Under the pieces are notes generated by a model. The model did no database searches and had not been told where the DNA came from. It saw only the letters and a list, made by a program, of their open reading frames with translations. A DNA stretch of 64,000 nt from Eubacterium_U album (GTDB lineage Bacteria > Bacillota > Clostridia > Lachnospirales > Lachnospiraceae), in contig NZ_JAODBU010000006.1 in NCBI RefSeq assembly GCF_025336545.1, positions 254,092 through 318,091 on the forward strand. The letters run 5' to 3'. Position numbers and translations under genes: made by a program. Positions 8,198 to 17,235 of the stretch are shown piece after piece. The stretch's first letter is position 1, and each line of letters opens with the position of its first letter.

Positions 8198-8581
8198 ATG
8201 GGGATTTTGGAAAAAAATAAAAAAAGTAAGGGTACAGCGTTTGTCTATGATGAGAATAATGATTACTATAAGATGGAAATAAACGGGATTGAATTTGTCT
8301 GTGACAGTATACATTCCGATTATGAGAAGCATGCAGTTGAACTGGCACAGGCGTATGAGAAAAGGCTGCCGGATATCGTGGATTATCTTATGCCGGATAT
8401 AAAGGAGATGTTTGGAATTACAAATCCAGATGTAATAGCAAACTCACTAGGAAAGCCGAGTATAGATTTGGATAGAGGAACACTGACTTATCTGGAGCAC
8501 ACAATGGACAGCCTACATATCATTGAGATGGAGTTTGACGGTATCTTCACGGCATTCTATAATTCCTGTATTGATGGATAG
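8198..8581 (+). CDS. Hypothetical cytoplasmic protein
   Basis: 127 residues, no signal peptide or membrane segment, acidic, with motif NGIEFVCDSIHSDYEKHAVELAQAYEKRLPDI split over two predicted helices. I do not recognise the family. An in-frame ATG at 8165 adds 11 residues. It lies between small membrane proteins and the two-component system, on the same strand, without clear promoter in between. Confidence 0.5.
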   Translation: MGILEKNKKSKGTAFVYDENNDYYKMEINGIEFVCDSIHSDYEKHAVELAQAYEKRLPDIVDYLMPDIKEMFGITNPDVIANSLGKPSIDLDRGTLTYLEHTMDSLHIIEMEFDGIFTAFYNSCIDG

Positions 8582-8739
8582 GACTTTAGTAACATAGAGC
8601 TGCAGTTGTCTACAGCTTTTATCCAGACTTCGGATGTTACAGAGAAGCAATCAGAAATGGATTGATCGATTTCTGAAGCAGTATCCGGTGAAATCCTTGA
8701 ACATATGAAGGAAAAGTATGTATGTTAATTTTATTTTTA
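8582..8739 (+). pseudogene. Possible decayed coding remnant
   Basis: No intact frame. One frame ends with a natural-looking tail (SEAVSGEILEHMKEKYVC, stop at about 8,727) but has a stop shortly upstream. This may be the 3' end of a gene lost by deletion, or chance. Confidence 0.25.
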
Positions 8740-8768
8740 TTGTAGACAAAAGATAGGACTGATATGAT
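8740..8768 (+). promoter_or_regulatory. Promoter of the two-component operon
   Basis: TTGTAG, 17-base spacer, TATGAT, 38 bases before the response regulator ATG. Confidence 0.5.
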
Positions 8769-8806
8769 AAAAGAACAGGTTATTACAAATAGAGGTGGAG
8801 TATTTG

Positions 8807-9481
8807 ATGCAGAAAATATTATTACTGGAGGATGACTCGAATCTAAATCGGGGAATTGCCCTGTTACTTTCACGGGAAGGGTATGAGGTTCGTCAGGTTT
8901 ATACAATAAAGGAAGCAAAAGAAGCATTTCAAAAAGGAGATTATGCTCTTGTTATCAGCGATATTACATTGCCGGATGGTACAGGACTGGATTTTGGAAG
9001 GATGGTACGTGCAGGTGGAGATACATATCTTATCTATCTTACGGCTTTGGATCAGGAAATAGATATTGTAAATGGTTATGATACAGGGGCAGATGATTAT
9101 ATTACCAAACCATTTTCACTGATGGCGTTGGTGTCGAAGGTGAACGCATTGATGAGACGGCTTTCTAAGGTACAGGCACAGATTATGTCTTCCGGAGAGA
9201 TTACGGTGCATATGAAAACGATGCAGGTGTATAAAGGGGATGAACCAGTTACTTTAAGTAAGAAAGAATTCTCTCTGTTGCTGTATCTCTGGGAGAATGC
9301 AGGACAGATTGTTTCAAAAGAAAGTATCCTGGAGCATGTATGGGATATAGACGGTCAATTTGTCGATGATAATACGGTTACTGTCAATATAAGCAGACTG
9401 AAGAATAAACTTGGAACAGAAGAGATAGCGAATGTGAGAGGACTGGGATATATATGGACCGGAAAGGTAAACAAAAATTAA
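8807..9481 (+). CDS. OmpR-family response regulator
   Basis: 224 residues: receiver domain (acidic pair ED at 8-10, phosphoacceptor Asp52 in SDITLPDG, conserved Lys in TKPF) and C-terminal winged helix with EFSLLLYLWENAG and the late GLGYIW strand. It would activate the adjacent ABC operon when phosphorylated by the kinase. The ATG at 8807 has GGTGGAG upstream; the GTG at 8795 lies within that site. It overlaps the kinase start by 28 bases, so the pair is translationally coupled. Confidence 0.92.
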   Translation: MQKILLLEDDSNLNRGIALLLSREGYEVRQVYTIKEAKEAFQKGDYALVISDITLPDGTGLDFGRMVRAGGDTYLIYLTALDQEIDIVNGYDTGADDYITKPFSLMALVSKVNALMRRLSKVQAQIMSSGEITVHMKTMQVYKGDEPVTLSKKEFSLLLYLWENAGQIVSKESILEHVWDIDGQFVDDNTVTVNISRLKNKLGTEEIANVRGLGYIWTGKVNKN

Positions 9482-10707
9482 AACGGTATTTTATCGTATA
9501 TGTAATCTTTGCAGTATTTTTTACAGTAGGAATGTATCTGATAACAAAGTATGAGGAAAATGCGAAAGCAACGCAGATAGCACTGCTCCTTGCAGAACAT
9601 CCTGAACTGGAAGGGGAAATAGTTGCAATCTGGGAAAAGTCAGGAACAGTAGATTTTATAAGAGACCGGGACGATCAGAAGATAGAAAGAGTCGTACAGA
9701 TGCTGGAAGAAACTTATGGTTATCACTCAGGGAGTGGATCTTCAGATGTGGTTATAAGGATTATCTGGGGAATTGGATTACTAGTGGGAGTCATAGTATG
9801 TGGCCTGTTCTTGTACCTGGACCGAAGAAAAAACTGGAGCAGATACGGTGATGAGGAACAATTACAGCAATTATATGAATGTCTGCAGGAATTCAGAAAA
9901 GGAAAATTCCAAACATATCCTGAAGAAACATCAGAATCGGAACAATGGTTAAAGGTGTGGGAATCTGTAAAGGAGCTGGGGCAATATTTCGAAGATTTGA
10001 AGGAACGTCTGGAGCAGGAAGAAAATGGTACGAAGAGTCTGATTACAGATATTTCCCATCAGTTGAAGACTCCGCTTGCATCACTCCGGATGAGTCATGA
10101 GCTGGTGGCAGAAAATCGGGTTACAGGAGAAGAACAGAGGGAGTTTCTGGAGCAGGAATCACAGGAACTTACCAAACTGGAACAGCTCTTGAATGAACTG
10201 GTAAATCTTTCAAGGCTGGAAACACATATGATCCAGATACATTCGCTTCATGAAAGCCTGAAGAAAACGCTAACAGAGGCTGTCAGTCAGATTTATATGA
10301 AGGCAAGAGGAAAAGATATTTCCATTCAGGTGGAGATGGATGATGATATAGTTGTGAACCATGATTCAAAATGGACGGTAGAAGCATTAACGAATATCCT
10401 TGAGAATGCAGTCAAATATTCACCGGAGCACACAACGATTACAGTGAGGACGCAGGAGCTAGCAAGCAATGTGCTTATTGAAGTAGAAGATGAAGGAATG
10501 GGCATTCCTGCGGAGGAACTGCATAAGATCTATCAGAGATTTTACCGGGGAAGGAAAGCAAAGGAACAGGTAAAAGACGGAGCGGGTGTCGGTCTGTATC
10601 TTGCCAGAAAGATCATAGAAGAACAGGGGGGGACAATAGCAGCCAAAAGAAAGGCTGAGAAAGGTATGATATTTAAAGTGACACTGCCGCTCATAATAGG
10701 AGAATAG
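9454..10707 (+). CDS. Sensor histidine kinase
   Basis: 417 residues. Two transmembrane segments (about 12-31 and 100-122) bracket a roughly 70-residue external region. HisKA H-box reads DISHQLKTPLASL with His202; the ATPase domain has N-box TNILENAVKYSP and G-boxes EDEGMGIP and GAGVGLYLA. The extracellular loop is longer than in BceS-type intramembrane kinases, so ligand contact may be direct. It pairs with the response regulator and precedes an ABC transporter, the usual arrangement of antimicrobial-peptide sensing modules. Confidence 0.92.
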   Translation: MDRKGKQKLKRYFIVYVIFAVFFTVGMYLITKYEENAKATQIALLLAEHPELEGEIVAIWEKSGTVDFIRDRDDQKIERVVQMLEETYGYHSGSGSSDVVIRIIWGIGLLVGVIVCGLFLYLDRRKNWSRYGDEEQLQQLYECLQEFRKGKFQTYPEETSESEQWLKVWESVKELGQYFEDLKERLEQEENGTKSLITDISHQLKTPLASLRMSHELVAENRVTGEEQREFLEQESQELTKLEQLLNELVNLSRLETHMIQIHSLHESLKKTLTEAVSQIYMKARGKDISIQVEMDDDIVVNHDSKWTVEALTNILENAVKYSPEHTTITVRTQELASNVLIEVEDEGMGIPAEELHKIYQRFYRGRKAKEQVKDGAGVGLYLARKIIEEQGGTIAAKRKAEKGMIFKVTLPLIIGE

Positions 10708-10711
10708 TCGG

Positions 10712-10747
10712 AACCCTTACAAAACTGTTATGGTTGTTGTAAGGGTT
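10712..10747 (+). promoter_or_regulatory. Inverted repeat between kinase and ABC genes
   Basis: AACCCTTACAA and TTGTAAGGGTT form a perfect 11-base inverted repeat followed by TTG. It could be a weak terminator of the kinase transcript or the response-regulator operator for the ABC operon; its symmetry and position fit both. Confidence 0.55.
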
Positions 10748-10802
10748 TTGTAATGCAGGAATGTTATAGTAGGGGTATGAAATGGAAAGGGGACTTGAAG
10801 AT

Positions 10803-11474
10803 ATGAGTAGTATTTTAAAAGTAGAAGATCTAGTAAAGTATTATGGAGAAGGCGAGAATCAGGTGAGAGCCGTGGATCATACAAGTTTACAGATAGAGAG
10901 AGGCAAGTTTACAGCTATCGTAGGACGTTCCGGCTCCGGAAAATCTACACTTCTGCATCTGATTGGAGGGCTTGACAGACCAGATTCCGGCAAAGTATGG
11001 ATTGATGGAACCGATATCTATTCTCGAAAAGATGATAAACTGGCACAGTTTCGAAGAAAGAAGATAGGATTTATCTTTCAGGATTTTAATCTGATTCCAT
11101 CGCTGAATGTGTGGGAGAATATCGTTCTTCCGCTGGGACTTGATAATCGCAAGGTAAAGCCGCGGGAAGTGGAAGATATTCTCAAAAAAATCGGACTGCA
11201 GGATAAGAAAGATGCGATGCCGTCTGCTTTGTCTGGTGGACAGAAACAGAGAACTGCGATAGCCAGGGCATTGGTGACAAGACCGGCGATAATTTTGGCG
11301 GATGAGCCGACTGGAAACCTTGATTCCCAGACTGAGCTAGAGGTTATGAGCCTATTGAAAAGCTGCGTGTCGGATTTCGGGCAGACGCTTATCATGATTA
11401 CCCATGATGAAACGATTGCCCAGATGGCGGATGAAATGATTATCATTGAAGATGGCAAGGCGGTGAGAAGATAA
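10803..11474 (+). CDS. ABC transporter ATPase (MacB/BceA-type)
   Basis: 223 residues. Walker A GRSGSGKST (41-49), Q-loop FQDFN, signature LSGGQKQR (about 143-150) and Walker B ILADEP. It is of the LolD/MacB/BceA class that works with FtsX-type permeases and commonly removes or releases peptide antibiotics from the membrane rather than importing nutrients. The start at 10803 has AGGGGA nine bases upstream. The stop shares bases with the permease ATG (TAATG), giving tight coupling. Confidence 0.9.
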   Translation: MSSILKVEDLVKYYGEGENQVRAVDHTSLQIERGKFTAIVGRSGSGKSTLLHLIGGLDRPDSGKVWIDGTDIYSRKDDKLAQFRRKKIGFIFQDFNLIPSLNVWENIVLPLGLDNRKVKPREVEDILKKIGLQDKKDAMPSALSGGQKQRTAIARALVTRPAIILADEPTGNLDSQTELEVMSLLKSCVSDFGQTLIMITHDETIAQMADEMIIIEDGKAVRR

Positions 11475-13936
11475 TGAAGATGACGACCAGAGTTGCATAT
11501 TGCAATATGCGGCATTATAAGAGCAAAAACATACTGATTGGAATTGCCATTATCCTGACAACATTACTGCTGTTCGTAATCCCATCAATCGGAAAAGATA
11601 TGGTGGAAGTGAACTTTGCGGTAATCAATAAGATTTATCCAACATGGCATGCCCTTTATCGGAACGTGGACGAGAGTACAGTTATGAAACTGGCGGCACA
11701 TCACGATGTGAAAACTTACGGACTCCGCAGCGATGCGGGGTACATGAATCTGGAAGATGCGACGGTTTCCATGATGTATATGGACAGAACAGGGATGGAA
11801 CTTTATAAAGTGAAGCTGAAAGAGGGGCAACTTCCGCAGAAAGAAAATGATATTGTGGTTTCAAAAGGAATACTGGAAGCATTAGGACAGAATGGGAAAA
11901 TCGGTGACACCATCACAGTACCTTATCAGATTCTGAAAGATGACGGACTGGATTATACGAAGGAGAAAGAATTTCGAATCTGTGGCTTTTTAGCAGATAA
12001 TGAGAGCAGCAAAGAACAAAAACAATATACATCATTGGTTTCAGAGGCCTTTCTGAAAGCGGAGATACCGGTAGAACAGGTGAAATATCGGTTTTTACTT
12101 CAGGTGAATGGACAGAAAGGAAATACGACTGCAGATTATACAGAGACGATACAGAATATTGCCAGACAGTTCGGGATTTCCGAGGATGACATGAATATTA
12201 ATAAAGAGTATCTTGCAGCAAATTATGTGGATCCGGCTACAATTCCGGTGATTGTAGGAATCATGCTTATTGTTGTATTGGCGGGCATTATCACAATTTA
12301 TAGTGTTTATTATGTATCTATGAACCAGAGGGTTCGGGAATTTGGAAAGTTAAAGGCAATCGGGGCTACGAAACGGCAACTTAGACAAATCGTACTAAGA
12401 GAGGGAATGGGAGTGGCGTTGTTTGCCATTCCGATAGGACTTTTGATCGGAACAGTTGCTGTGAAAGTTGTACTTCTCCAGTTTGTAGAACATGCAAAGG
12501 ATTCAAACGTACTTGTGACAGAGGCATACAAGGTTGTAGCTAAAGGAGAAGTCCAACTTTATTATTGGTGGATTTATCTGTTGGCAATTGCAGTGACTCT
12601 GTGTACAGTGTATCTGTCACTGATGAAGCCTATGCGTATGGCGGCGAAGGTATCAGAAATAGAAGCTATGCGTTACCAGGGAGGCAGTAAGCGACAGAAA
12701 AGCAGCAGGAAGGGATATCAATTTCTGAATATCGGACGACTGACCAAGAGAAATCTTGCGGAGAATAAAAAGAAGAGTACTATCACGATTGTATCTATGG
12801 CCGTTACCGGAATATTTGTCATGATGGTAGCAACGGTGCTGTCTTGTGCAAATCCGATGGAAAGTGCAAAGAGTTCGATTGTGGGGCAATATGAGATTTC
12901 TCCAATTGTGGAATCCGGGAATAAAGAGCATCCTGAATATGAATGGGCGGAGGTTCAAAAGAATAATCCATTAAATGAAGGACTAAAGCAGCAGATAGAG
13001 GAGATTGACGGTGTTGAGCGGGTAGATGTGTTTACCGCGTTGAAGGTATCAGGAGGACCTTTTGAAGAAGAAATTGGAACCGAATTTATCAATGGAGTGC
13101 CGGAAGAATACGCAGAAGAGCTGAAAAAAGGAATCACTGAAGGCAATGTCACATACGAGGAATTGAAATCCGGGGATAAAGTGATTCTGGACCGTGCGCT
13201 ACTTCACTGGTATCCAGATATTAAAGTGGGAGATAAGCTGAAACTCAATATTCATGATGGAGATAATACCTTTCAAAAAGAGATTGAAGTGGCAGCAATT
13301 GGTGAATATGGAAGAGGTCTGACAAACTATAACTGTCTTATCATGGCAAAAGAAGGGGCAGAGAAACTTACCATAAATAATTCTTCCAGCTATTTTCAGG
13401 TGATTGCAGATAAGGATTATGATGAGGCACTGGAAGCATCTCTACAGGCTATTGTGGATGGATCAGGCAGACTGCAGATGCGTACCTGGAAGAATGAGTA
13501 CGATACATGGGAAAATGCCATACAGATGACTAGAGGTGCATGTTATGCATTTATCATCATTCTGGCAGCAATCAGCATTATGAACTTGATTAACACAATG
13601 ATCAATAGTGTCCATGTGCGAAAAAAGGAGCTTGGCATGATGCAGGCAATCGGAATGTCGGACCGTCAGTTGATGAAGATGCTCCAGTTGGAAGGTATAT
13701 TCTATACAGTAGGCACTCTTATTATCAGTATCGGAGTGGGAAGTCTTGCAGGATATCCGTTGTTTTTATATGCAAAGCGTACAGGAATGTTTGATATCAG
13801 CACATACCATTATCCGGTAACAGCAGCTATTATTATAATTTTAACATTGTTTGTGATACAGATGTTATTGGCAATATTCATTGCAAAGTCAGTAAGGAAA
13901 GATTCATTGATAGAGAGAATTCGTTTCAGTGAGTAA
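11474..13936 (+). CDS. FtsX-type ABC permease, two FtsX units
   Basis: 820 residues organised as two FtsX repeats. The first has helix 17-37, an external domain to about 250, then three helices (about 255-280, 310-335, 360-382). The second has a helix at 435-458, another external domain to about 675, and three helices (about 690-712, 735-760, 785-810). Eight helices with two large external domains distinguish it from ten-helix BceB. It should form a complex with the preceding ATPase and protect against membrane-active peptides or export a substrate; the substrate is unknown. This ends the cargo operon. Confidence 0.88.
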   Translation: MKMTTRVAYCNMRHYKSKNILIGIAIILTTLLLFVIPSIGKDMVEVNFAVINKIYPTWHALYRNVDESTVMKLAAHHDVKTYGLRSDAGYMNLEDATVSMMYMDRTGMELYKVKLKEGQLPQKENDIVVSKGILEALGQNGKIGDTITVPYQILKDDGLDYTKEKEFRICGFLADNESSKEQKQYTSLVSEAFLKAEIPVEQVKYRFLLQVNGQKGNTTADYTETIQNIARQFGISEDDMNINKEYLAANYVDPATIPVIVGIMLIVVLAGIITIYSVYYVSMNQRVREFGKLKAIGATKRQLRQIVLREGMGVALFAIPIGLLIGTVAVKVVLLQFVEHAKDSNVLVTEAYKVVAKGEVQLYYWWIYLLAIAVTLCTVYLSLMKPMRMAAKVSEIEAMRYQGGSKRQKSSRKGYQFLNIGRLTKRNLAENKKKSTITIVSMAVTGIFVMMVATVLSCANPMESAKSSIVGQYEISPIVESGNKEHPEYEWAEVQKNNPLNEGLKQQIEEIDGVERVDVFTALKVSGGPFEEEIGTEFINGVPEEYAEELKKGITEGNVTYEELKSGDKVILDRALLHWYPDIKVGDKLKLNIHDGDNTFQKEIEVAAIGEYGRGLTNYNCLIMAKEGAEKLTINNSSSYFQVIADKDYDEALEASLQAIVDGSGRLQMRTWKNEYDTWENAIQMTRGACYAFIIILAAISIMNLINTMINSVHVRKKELGMMQAIGMSDRQLMKMLQLEGIFYTVGTLIISIGVGSLAGYPLFLYAKRTGMFDISTYHYPVTAAIIIILTLFVIQMLLAIFIAKSVRKDSLIERIRFSE

Positions 13937-13980
13937 GAATATAAATTTCTGATGTTTAATGCAGGTACTAATCAATGTCG

Positions 13981-14015
13981 TAATAAAAAGGGGGACTTGA
14001 TTTCTCAAAGCCCCC
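13981..14015 (-). terminator. Terminator of the type I toxin mRNA
   Basis: GGGGG...CCCCC stem with a CTTG/CAAG extension, followed on the minus strand by TTTTTATT. It would end the toxin transcript that starts near 14,277. It also closes the minus-strand transcripts coming from the S1-domain gene. Confidence 0.75.
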
Positions 14016-14025
14016 AGTGTATAAT
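13997..14025 (+). promoter_or_regulatory. Promoter of the antisense antitoxin RNA
   Basis: TTGATT, exactly 17 bases, TATAAT: close to the sigma-A consensus. It points toward the 3' end of the toxin gene on the other strand. Confidence 0.7.
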
Positions 14026-14031
14026 GAACTC

Positions 14032-14140
14032 AAGAAAGGTATTCAGATGCAAAATCTGATGCCCTCAGTTAAATTTTATATTCTATGTATAAGACATAGC
14101 ATCCAAAACTTTCCTAGGGTCGTGGATGCTATTTCTTATT
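14032..14140 (+). ncRNA. Predicted antisense RNA antitoxin (type I TA)
   Basis: From the promoter at 13,997-14,025 a plus-strand RNA would run to the AGCATCC/GGATGCT hairpin followed by ATTTCTTATT (about 14,098-14,140). It overlaps the 3' untranslated region and the last codons of the toxin mRNA. Convergent transcripts overlapping at their 3' ends are the pattern of txpA/RatA and bsrE/SR5 in Bacillus. Ends are predicted from sequence only. Confidence 0.6.
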
Positions 14141-14209
14141 ATGTCGATCTATATAAGTCAAAGCCGCAAAAATTACCAATAGTAAAGTCAATACTTCCAT
14201 TGTATTCAT
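14129..14209 (-). CDS. Hol_Tox-like type I toxin peptide
   Basis: A 26-residue hydrophobic peptide beginning MNTMEVLTLLLVIF and ending with a charged tail, DRHNKK. This is the form of the putative holin-like toxin family (PF16935-type; TxpA/BsrE-like) that inserts in the membrane. The ribosome site AAAGGAGGG is very strong, as is usual for such toxins. A good promoter, its own terminator and a convergent antisense RNA complete the locus. Being only 81 bases long it is easily missed. It is probably a stabilising addiction module of ICE-L; activity is inference. Confidence 0.75.
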   Translation of the reverse strand: MNTMEVLTLLLVIFAALTYIDRHNKK

Positions 14210-14283
14210 GGGCATCACCCTCCTTTGTTACTAGAGGGCAAGATCGAAATGCATCCGTCTTTCCAGTTCAATAATACCGAATC

Positions 14284-14312
14284 AGTATACCACGTTCCTT
14301 TTTATGGAACAA
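14284..14312 (-). promoter_or_regulatory. Promoter of the type I toxin mRNA
   Basis: On the minus strand TTGTTC, 17 bases, TATACT. Transcription would start near 14,277, about 70 bases before the toxin ATG. Confidence 0.65.
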
Positions 14313-14321
14313 CCTATAATT

Positions 14322-15248
14322 TTAAATGGTCTGCTTGATGATGCGGGTGATGATGCCGAGGGCAACGTTCCGTTCCTCATCAATATGCGTCACCACAAAG
14401 GATACCTGATCCTTTTTCCCGACTGTCCGGCTGTCATAGCAGGAGTGGGCAATGGCATTGACACCGATGGAGAGCCGGACAAAGACGGTGCCTTTATGGA
14501 TGTCTTCCACAGTTCCGGCGTATTTTCCCTGAATCTTACATTTTTTCATGTTTTCCTTGCTGGTGTTGCCTTCCACACTTTTGACATCTGCGTGGACAAT
14601 GACCTGCTCCGGTGAGTCTGCCCGCACATCCAGGATGCGTACCAGGATGTGATTGCCTACCTGGAAGCGTTCTCTGGCATCACCCATCCAGTCGAAGGAC
14701 AGGTCTCTGGCAAGAATGGAGGTTTCCACACCGAAAATTTCCGCCCGGACTACCTTTTCCGCAACGGCAATGACTCTTGCCTGCACGATACGGTCTTCAT
14801 AAACTTTCGGCATTCCGGAAGCATCTTTATCCAGATAGAAGATCTGGCGTTTCTTCAGCATCGCTTCTTTCCGGCTGGCGACAATGCTGCGTGTCTTCGG
14901 ATCTAATCCCTTGATCAGAAAATCAATCTCACATCCAAGCATATTGTTGAGGATTTTGTTCTGCCGCAGGGCAAGCTCCCCATAATCGTGTGCTTCATCC
15001 TGCATGAGATGGATCATCATCTCAGTTACCGGGATGACAGTACGGAAATCCTTGTAGTAAACCACGGCAATGAGGCTGCCGTTTTCTGTTTTCTCGATAC
15101 CGCCAAGCATTCCGGTTAAGATCCGGCGGGTACGGTAGGCATTCTGGATCTCATGCCAGGTAAGGTCTGAAATGGACTGGGCTGTTTCCAGCTTTGCATC
15201 GGAATCCAGAGTTAAAATAGGTGTGTTGGTTGTTTCGTTTGGCATCAT
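14322..15248 (-). CDS. ICE-associated S1-domain RNA-binding protein
   Basis: 308 residues, acidic N-terminus, no membrane segment. The C-terminal part holds OB/S1-like repeats: one about 150-225 (VYEDRIVQARVIAVAEKVVRAEI...) and one about 238-305 (KYAGTVEDIHKGTVFVRLSIGVNAIAH). S1-like proteins next to VirD4 genes are known in Firmicutes ICEs, with no established role; control of transfer mRNA translation is one possibility. The ATG at 15248 follows AAAGGAG; an ATG at 15263 lies upstream of that site and is rejected. It follows the coupling protein by 16 bases. Confidence 0.7.
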   Translation of the reverse strand: MMPNETTNTPILTLDSDAKLETAQSISDLTWHEIQNAYRTRRILTGMLGGIEKTENGSLIAVVYYKDFRTVIPVTEMMIHLMQDEAHDYGELALRQNKILNNMLGCEIDFLIKGLDPKTRSIVASRKEAMLKKRQIFYLDKDASGMPKVYEDRIVQARVIAVAEKVVRAEIFGVETSILARDLSFDWMGDARERFQVGNHILVRILDVRADSPEQVIVHADVKSVEGNTSKENMKKCKIQGKYAGTVEDIHKGTVFVRLSIGVNAIAHSCYDSRTVGKKDQVSFVVTHIDEERNVALGIITRIIKQTI

Positions 15249-15264
15249 AGTGTCTCCTTTCAAA

Positions 15265-17235
15265 TTATGACATGATAGAATCTTTATCTAAAGGAACCAT
15301 GTCTGTGTGATCCGGATAGTCATCTGCTGAGAAGTCATCCGGGAAATCGTGATAGTCAGGTTCCTGATAAACGCTTTGCTGGTCAAAAATCGGTTCAGTT
15401 TTTTTCTTTTTCTGCTTTCCATAAGAAGCAGTTTTCTTCGGGCGGGAAGCAGGAATAGTCGGAGTGTACGTATATTCTTCACTACATGCTCCTTTTCTCC
15501 ATTCCGGAATATGCTCGGAAGCCTTCCGGGGAATGAGTTTTTTGGCATCCGGGTGCAGGGTGTAATCGTATTTTTCTACCTGCAGTACTTTCTGGCCACG
15601 CAGGATAATCAGTGCGGTATCCAGAGGCAGGCGCAGGATCTCATCCGGAGTTAAGAGCTTTCGTTTCCCGATGGATCTGGTCTGGCGGTATTCCGGTGTA
15701 TAATCGGATACTCTCCAGCTATTTAATTGTTTGGCTTCGCTGCTGACACCAACGGTCACATCACCGGAGCGGTTAGAGATAAATGTAGCAGTTACCTCAT
15801 CCGTACAGCCTAAAAATAGCTGAGTGTCGCAGTTCCCGATGATTTCCTGCCATTGGTTTAAGGGATACCGGTTCTGCATCTGAGGCAGGTTCTGGAAAAT
15901 GCAGGAAATACTGAGGTTTCGACTTCGGATCACGGAAATCTTTTTGTTGAGCGATAGGATTGCTCCCGTATTCGCCAGCTCATCAGCCAGGATATGTACC
16001 GGAACCGGCAGTTTTCCATCTTCCCCATAGGTGTCTGCATAACGGACCAGTTTGATAAATACGAAGGTCATAAACAGGGAAGAAAGAAAATCAAAAGTGC
16101 TGTCCTGATCCGAAGTGATGCAGAAGTATGCACATTTTTCTTTTCCTGGCAGCGTCAGGTTGATCTCATCATAGGAAGTGATCTGGCGGATTAGCTTATT
16201 CTGGAACACCTGAAGTCTGGAACCGAGTCCGATGATGACACCGGAACGTACCGTGTCACTTGCCTGCTTATAGATGCAGTAGGGGACTTTTGCCGGATGG
16301 GAGACCGGAAGCAGGTCAAAGAGGCTGTTCAGTTCTTTTTCCGAACTCATGGTCAGGAGTTTGTATACCTGTCCGATATTCTTTGCCTCCGGTGGGAATC
16401 CCTGATCCACATAGAGAATCAGAGCTTTTAATAAGTTCATCTCGGCATTGTCCCAGAAGTGATCGCCTTTGGCAGAACCGGTATTCTGGATGATGACATC
16501 AGCAAATACCTGTGCCATGGTTTCCTGTCCGCCAATTTCACCCAGACAATTCCAGCTATCCGAGTTTTCCGGGTTTACAAGATTAAAAGATTTCACGATA
16601 TATCCGGTATTCTCAAGGTAAGTGGCTGTACTTTCGTACAATTCCGATTTTGGATCGGTGATGATGAGGCTTTCCCCGCGGGCAACACACTGGAAGATCA
16701 TGTTGCGTGCAAAGGCCCGGCTTTTCATGGAACCGCTGGCACCGTAAACGGCAATATTCCGGTTCATGCGGGTATCCTTCGGGAGACAAACGGCTTTTCC
16801 GTTCAGTTTTCCAAGAATGGTTCCCTTGTGTTTCTTGACATCATTCGTAAGCTCCAGTACCTGATGCATTTCCTCCAAAGTCATAAAACCGGAAGTCCCA
16901 TAGGTTCCCTTTGTGGAATAATTCAGGTTCCGGTCCCGGTCTGTTATTTCCCCGTTTCGGTCAAATCCCATACGCATGAGAAGGAAGGTCAGGAGTCCAA
17001 AAGCTGCCAGACATAGAAAAATCCCATACAGATTGTACGGGAAAGCAGTCAGGGCATCCAGACAGGCGAGCGGGTTCGGGGAGGGGATCTGCGGGGCAGT
17101 TCCGTTTCCGGCAAAATTGCCGGCAGATTCCCAGGTCTGATAGTTGCGGATAAATTGAGCAACATAGCCTCCTGCATAGAGGGTGCAGAAGGTGATCGGA
17201 AGCATATAAATGAGCTTCCACCATTTACGGTTCAT
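15265..17235 (-). CDS. VirD4/TraG type IV coupling protein
   Basis: 656 residues. Two N-terminal transmembrane segments (about 6-25 and 67-87), then a RecA-like ATPase domain. The P-loop reads GASGSMKSR at about 165-173, with Met in the place of the second glycine of GxxxxGK(S/T). Walker B lies in PVHILADELANTG, and FQNLPQMQNRY is the usual motif III region. It recruits the relaxase-DNA complex to the secretion channel. The start at 17235 follows AAAGGGGG; the gene overlaps the previous stop by 11 bases. The P-loop substitution may be typical of its subfamily. Confidence 0.9.
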   Translation of the reverse strand: MNRKWWKLIYMLPITFCTLYAGGYVAQFIRNYQTWESAGNFAGNGTAPQIPSPNPLACLDALTAFPYNLYGIFLCLAAFGLLTFLLMRMGFDRNGEITDRDRNLNYSTKGTYGTSGFMTLEEMHQVLELTNDVKKHKGTILGKLNGKAVCLPKDTRMNRNIAVYGASGSMKSRAFARNMIFQCVARGESLIITDPKSELYESTATYLENTGYIVKSFNLVNPENSDSWNCLGEIGGQETMAQVFADVIIQNTGSAKGDHFWDNAEMNLLKALILYVDQGFPPEAKNIGQVYKLLTMSSEKELNSLFDLLPVSHPAKVPYCIYKQASDTVRSGVIIGLGSRLQVFQNKLIRQITSYDEINLTLPGKEKCAYFCITSDQDSTFDFLSSLFMTFVFIKLVRYADTYGEDGKLPVPVHILADELANTGAILSLNKKISVIRSRNLSISCIFQNLPQMQNRYPLNQWQEIIGNCDTQLFLGCTDEVTATFISNRSGDVTVGVSSEAKQLNSWRVSDYTPEYRQTRSIGKRKLLTPDEILRLPLDTALIILRGQKVLQVEKYDYTLHPDAKKLIPRKASEHIPEWRKGACSEEYTYTPTIPASRPKKTASYGKQKKKKTEPIFDQQSVYQEPDYHDFPDDFSADDYPDHTDMVPLDKDSIMS

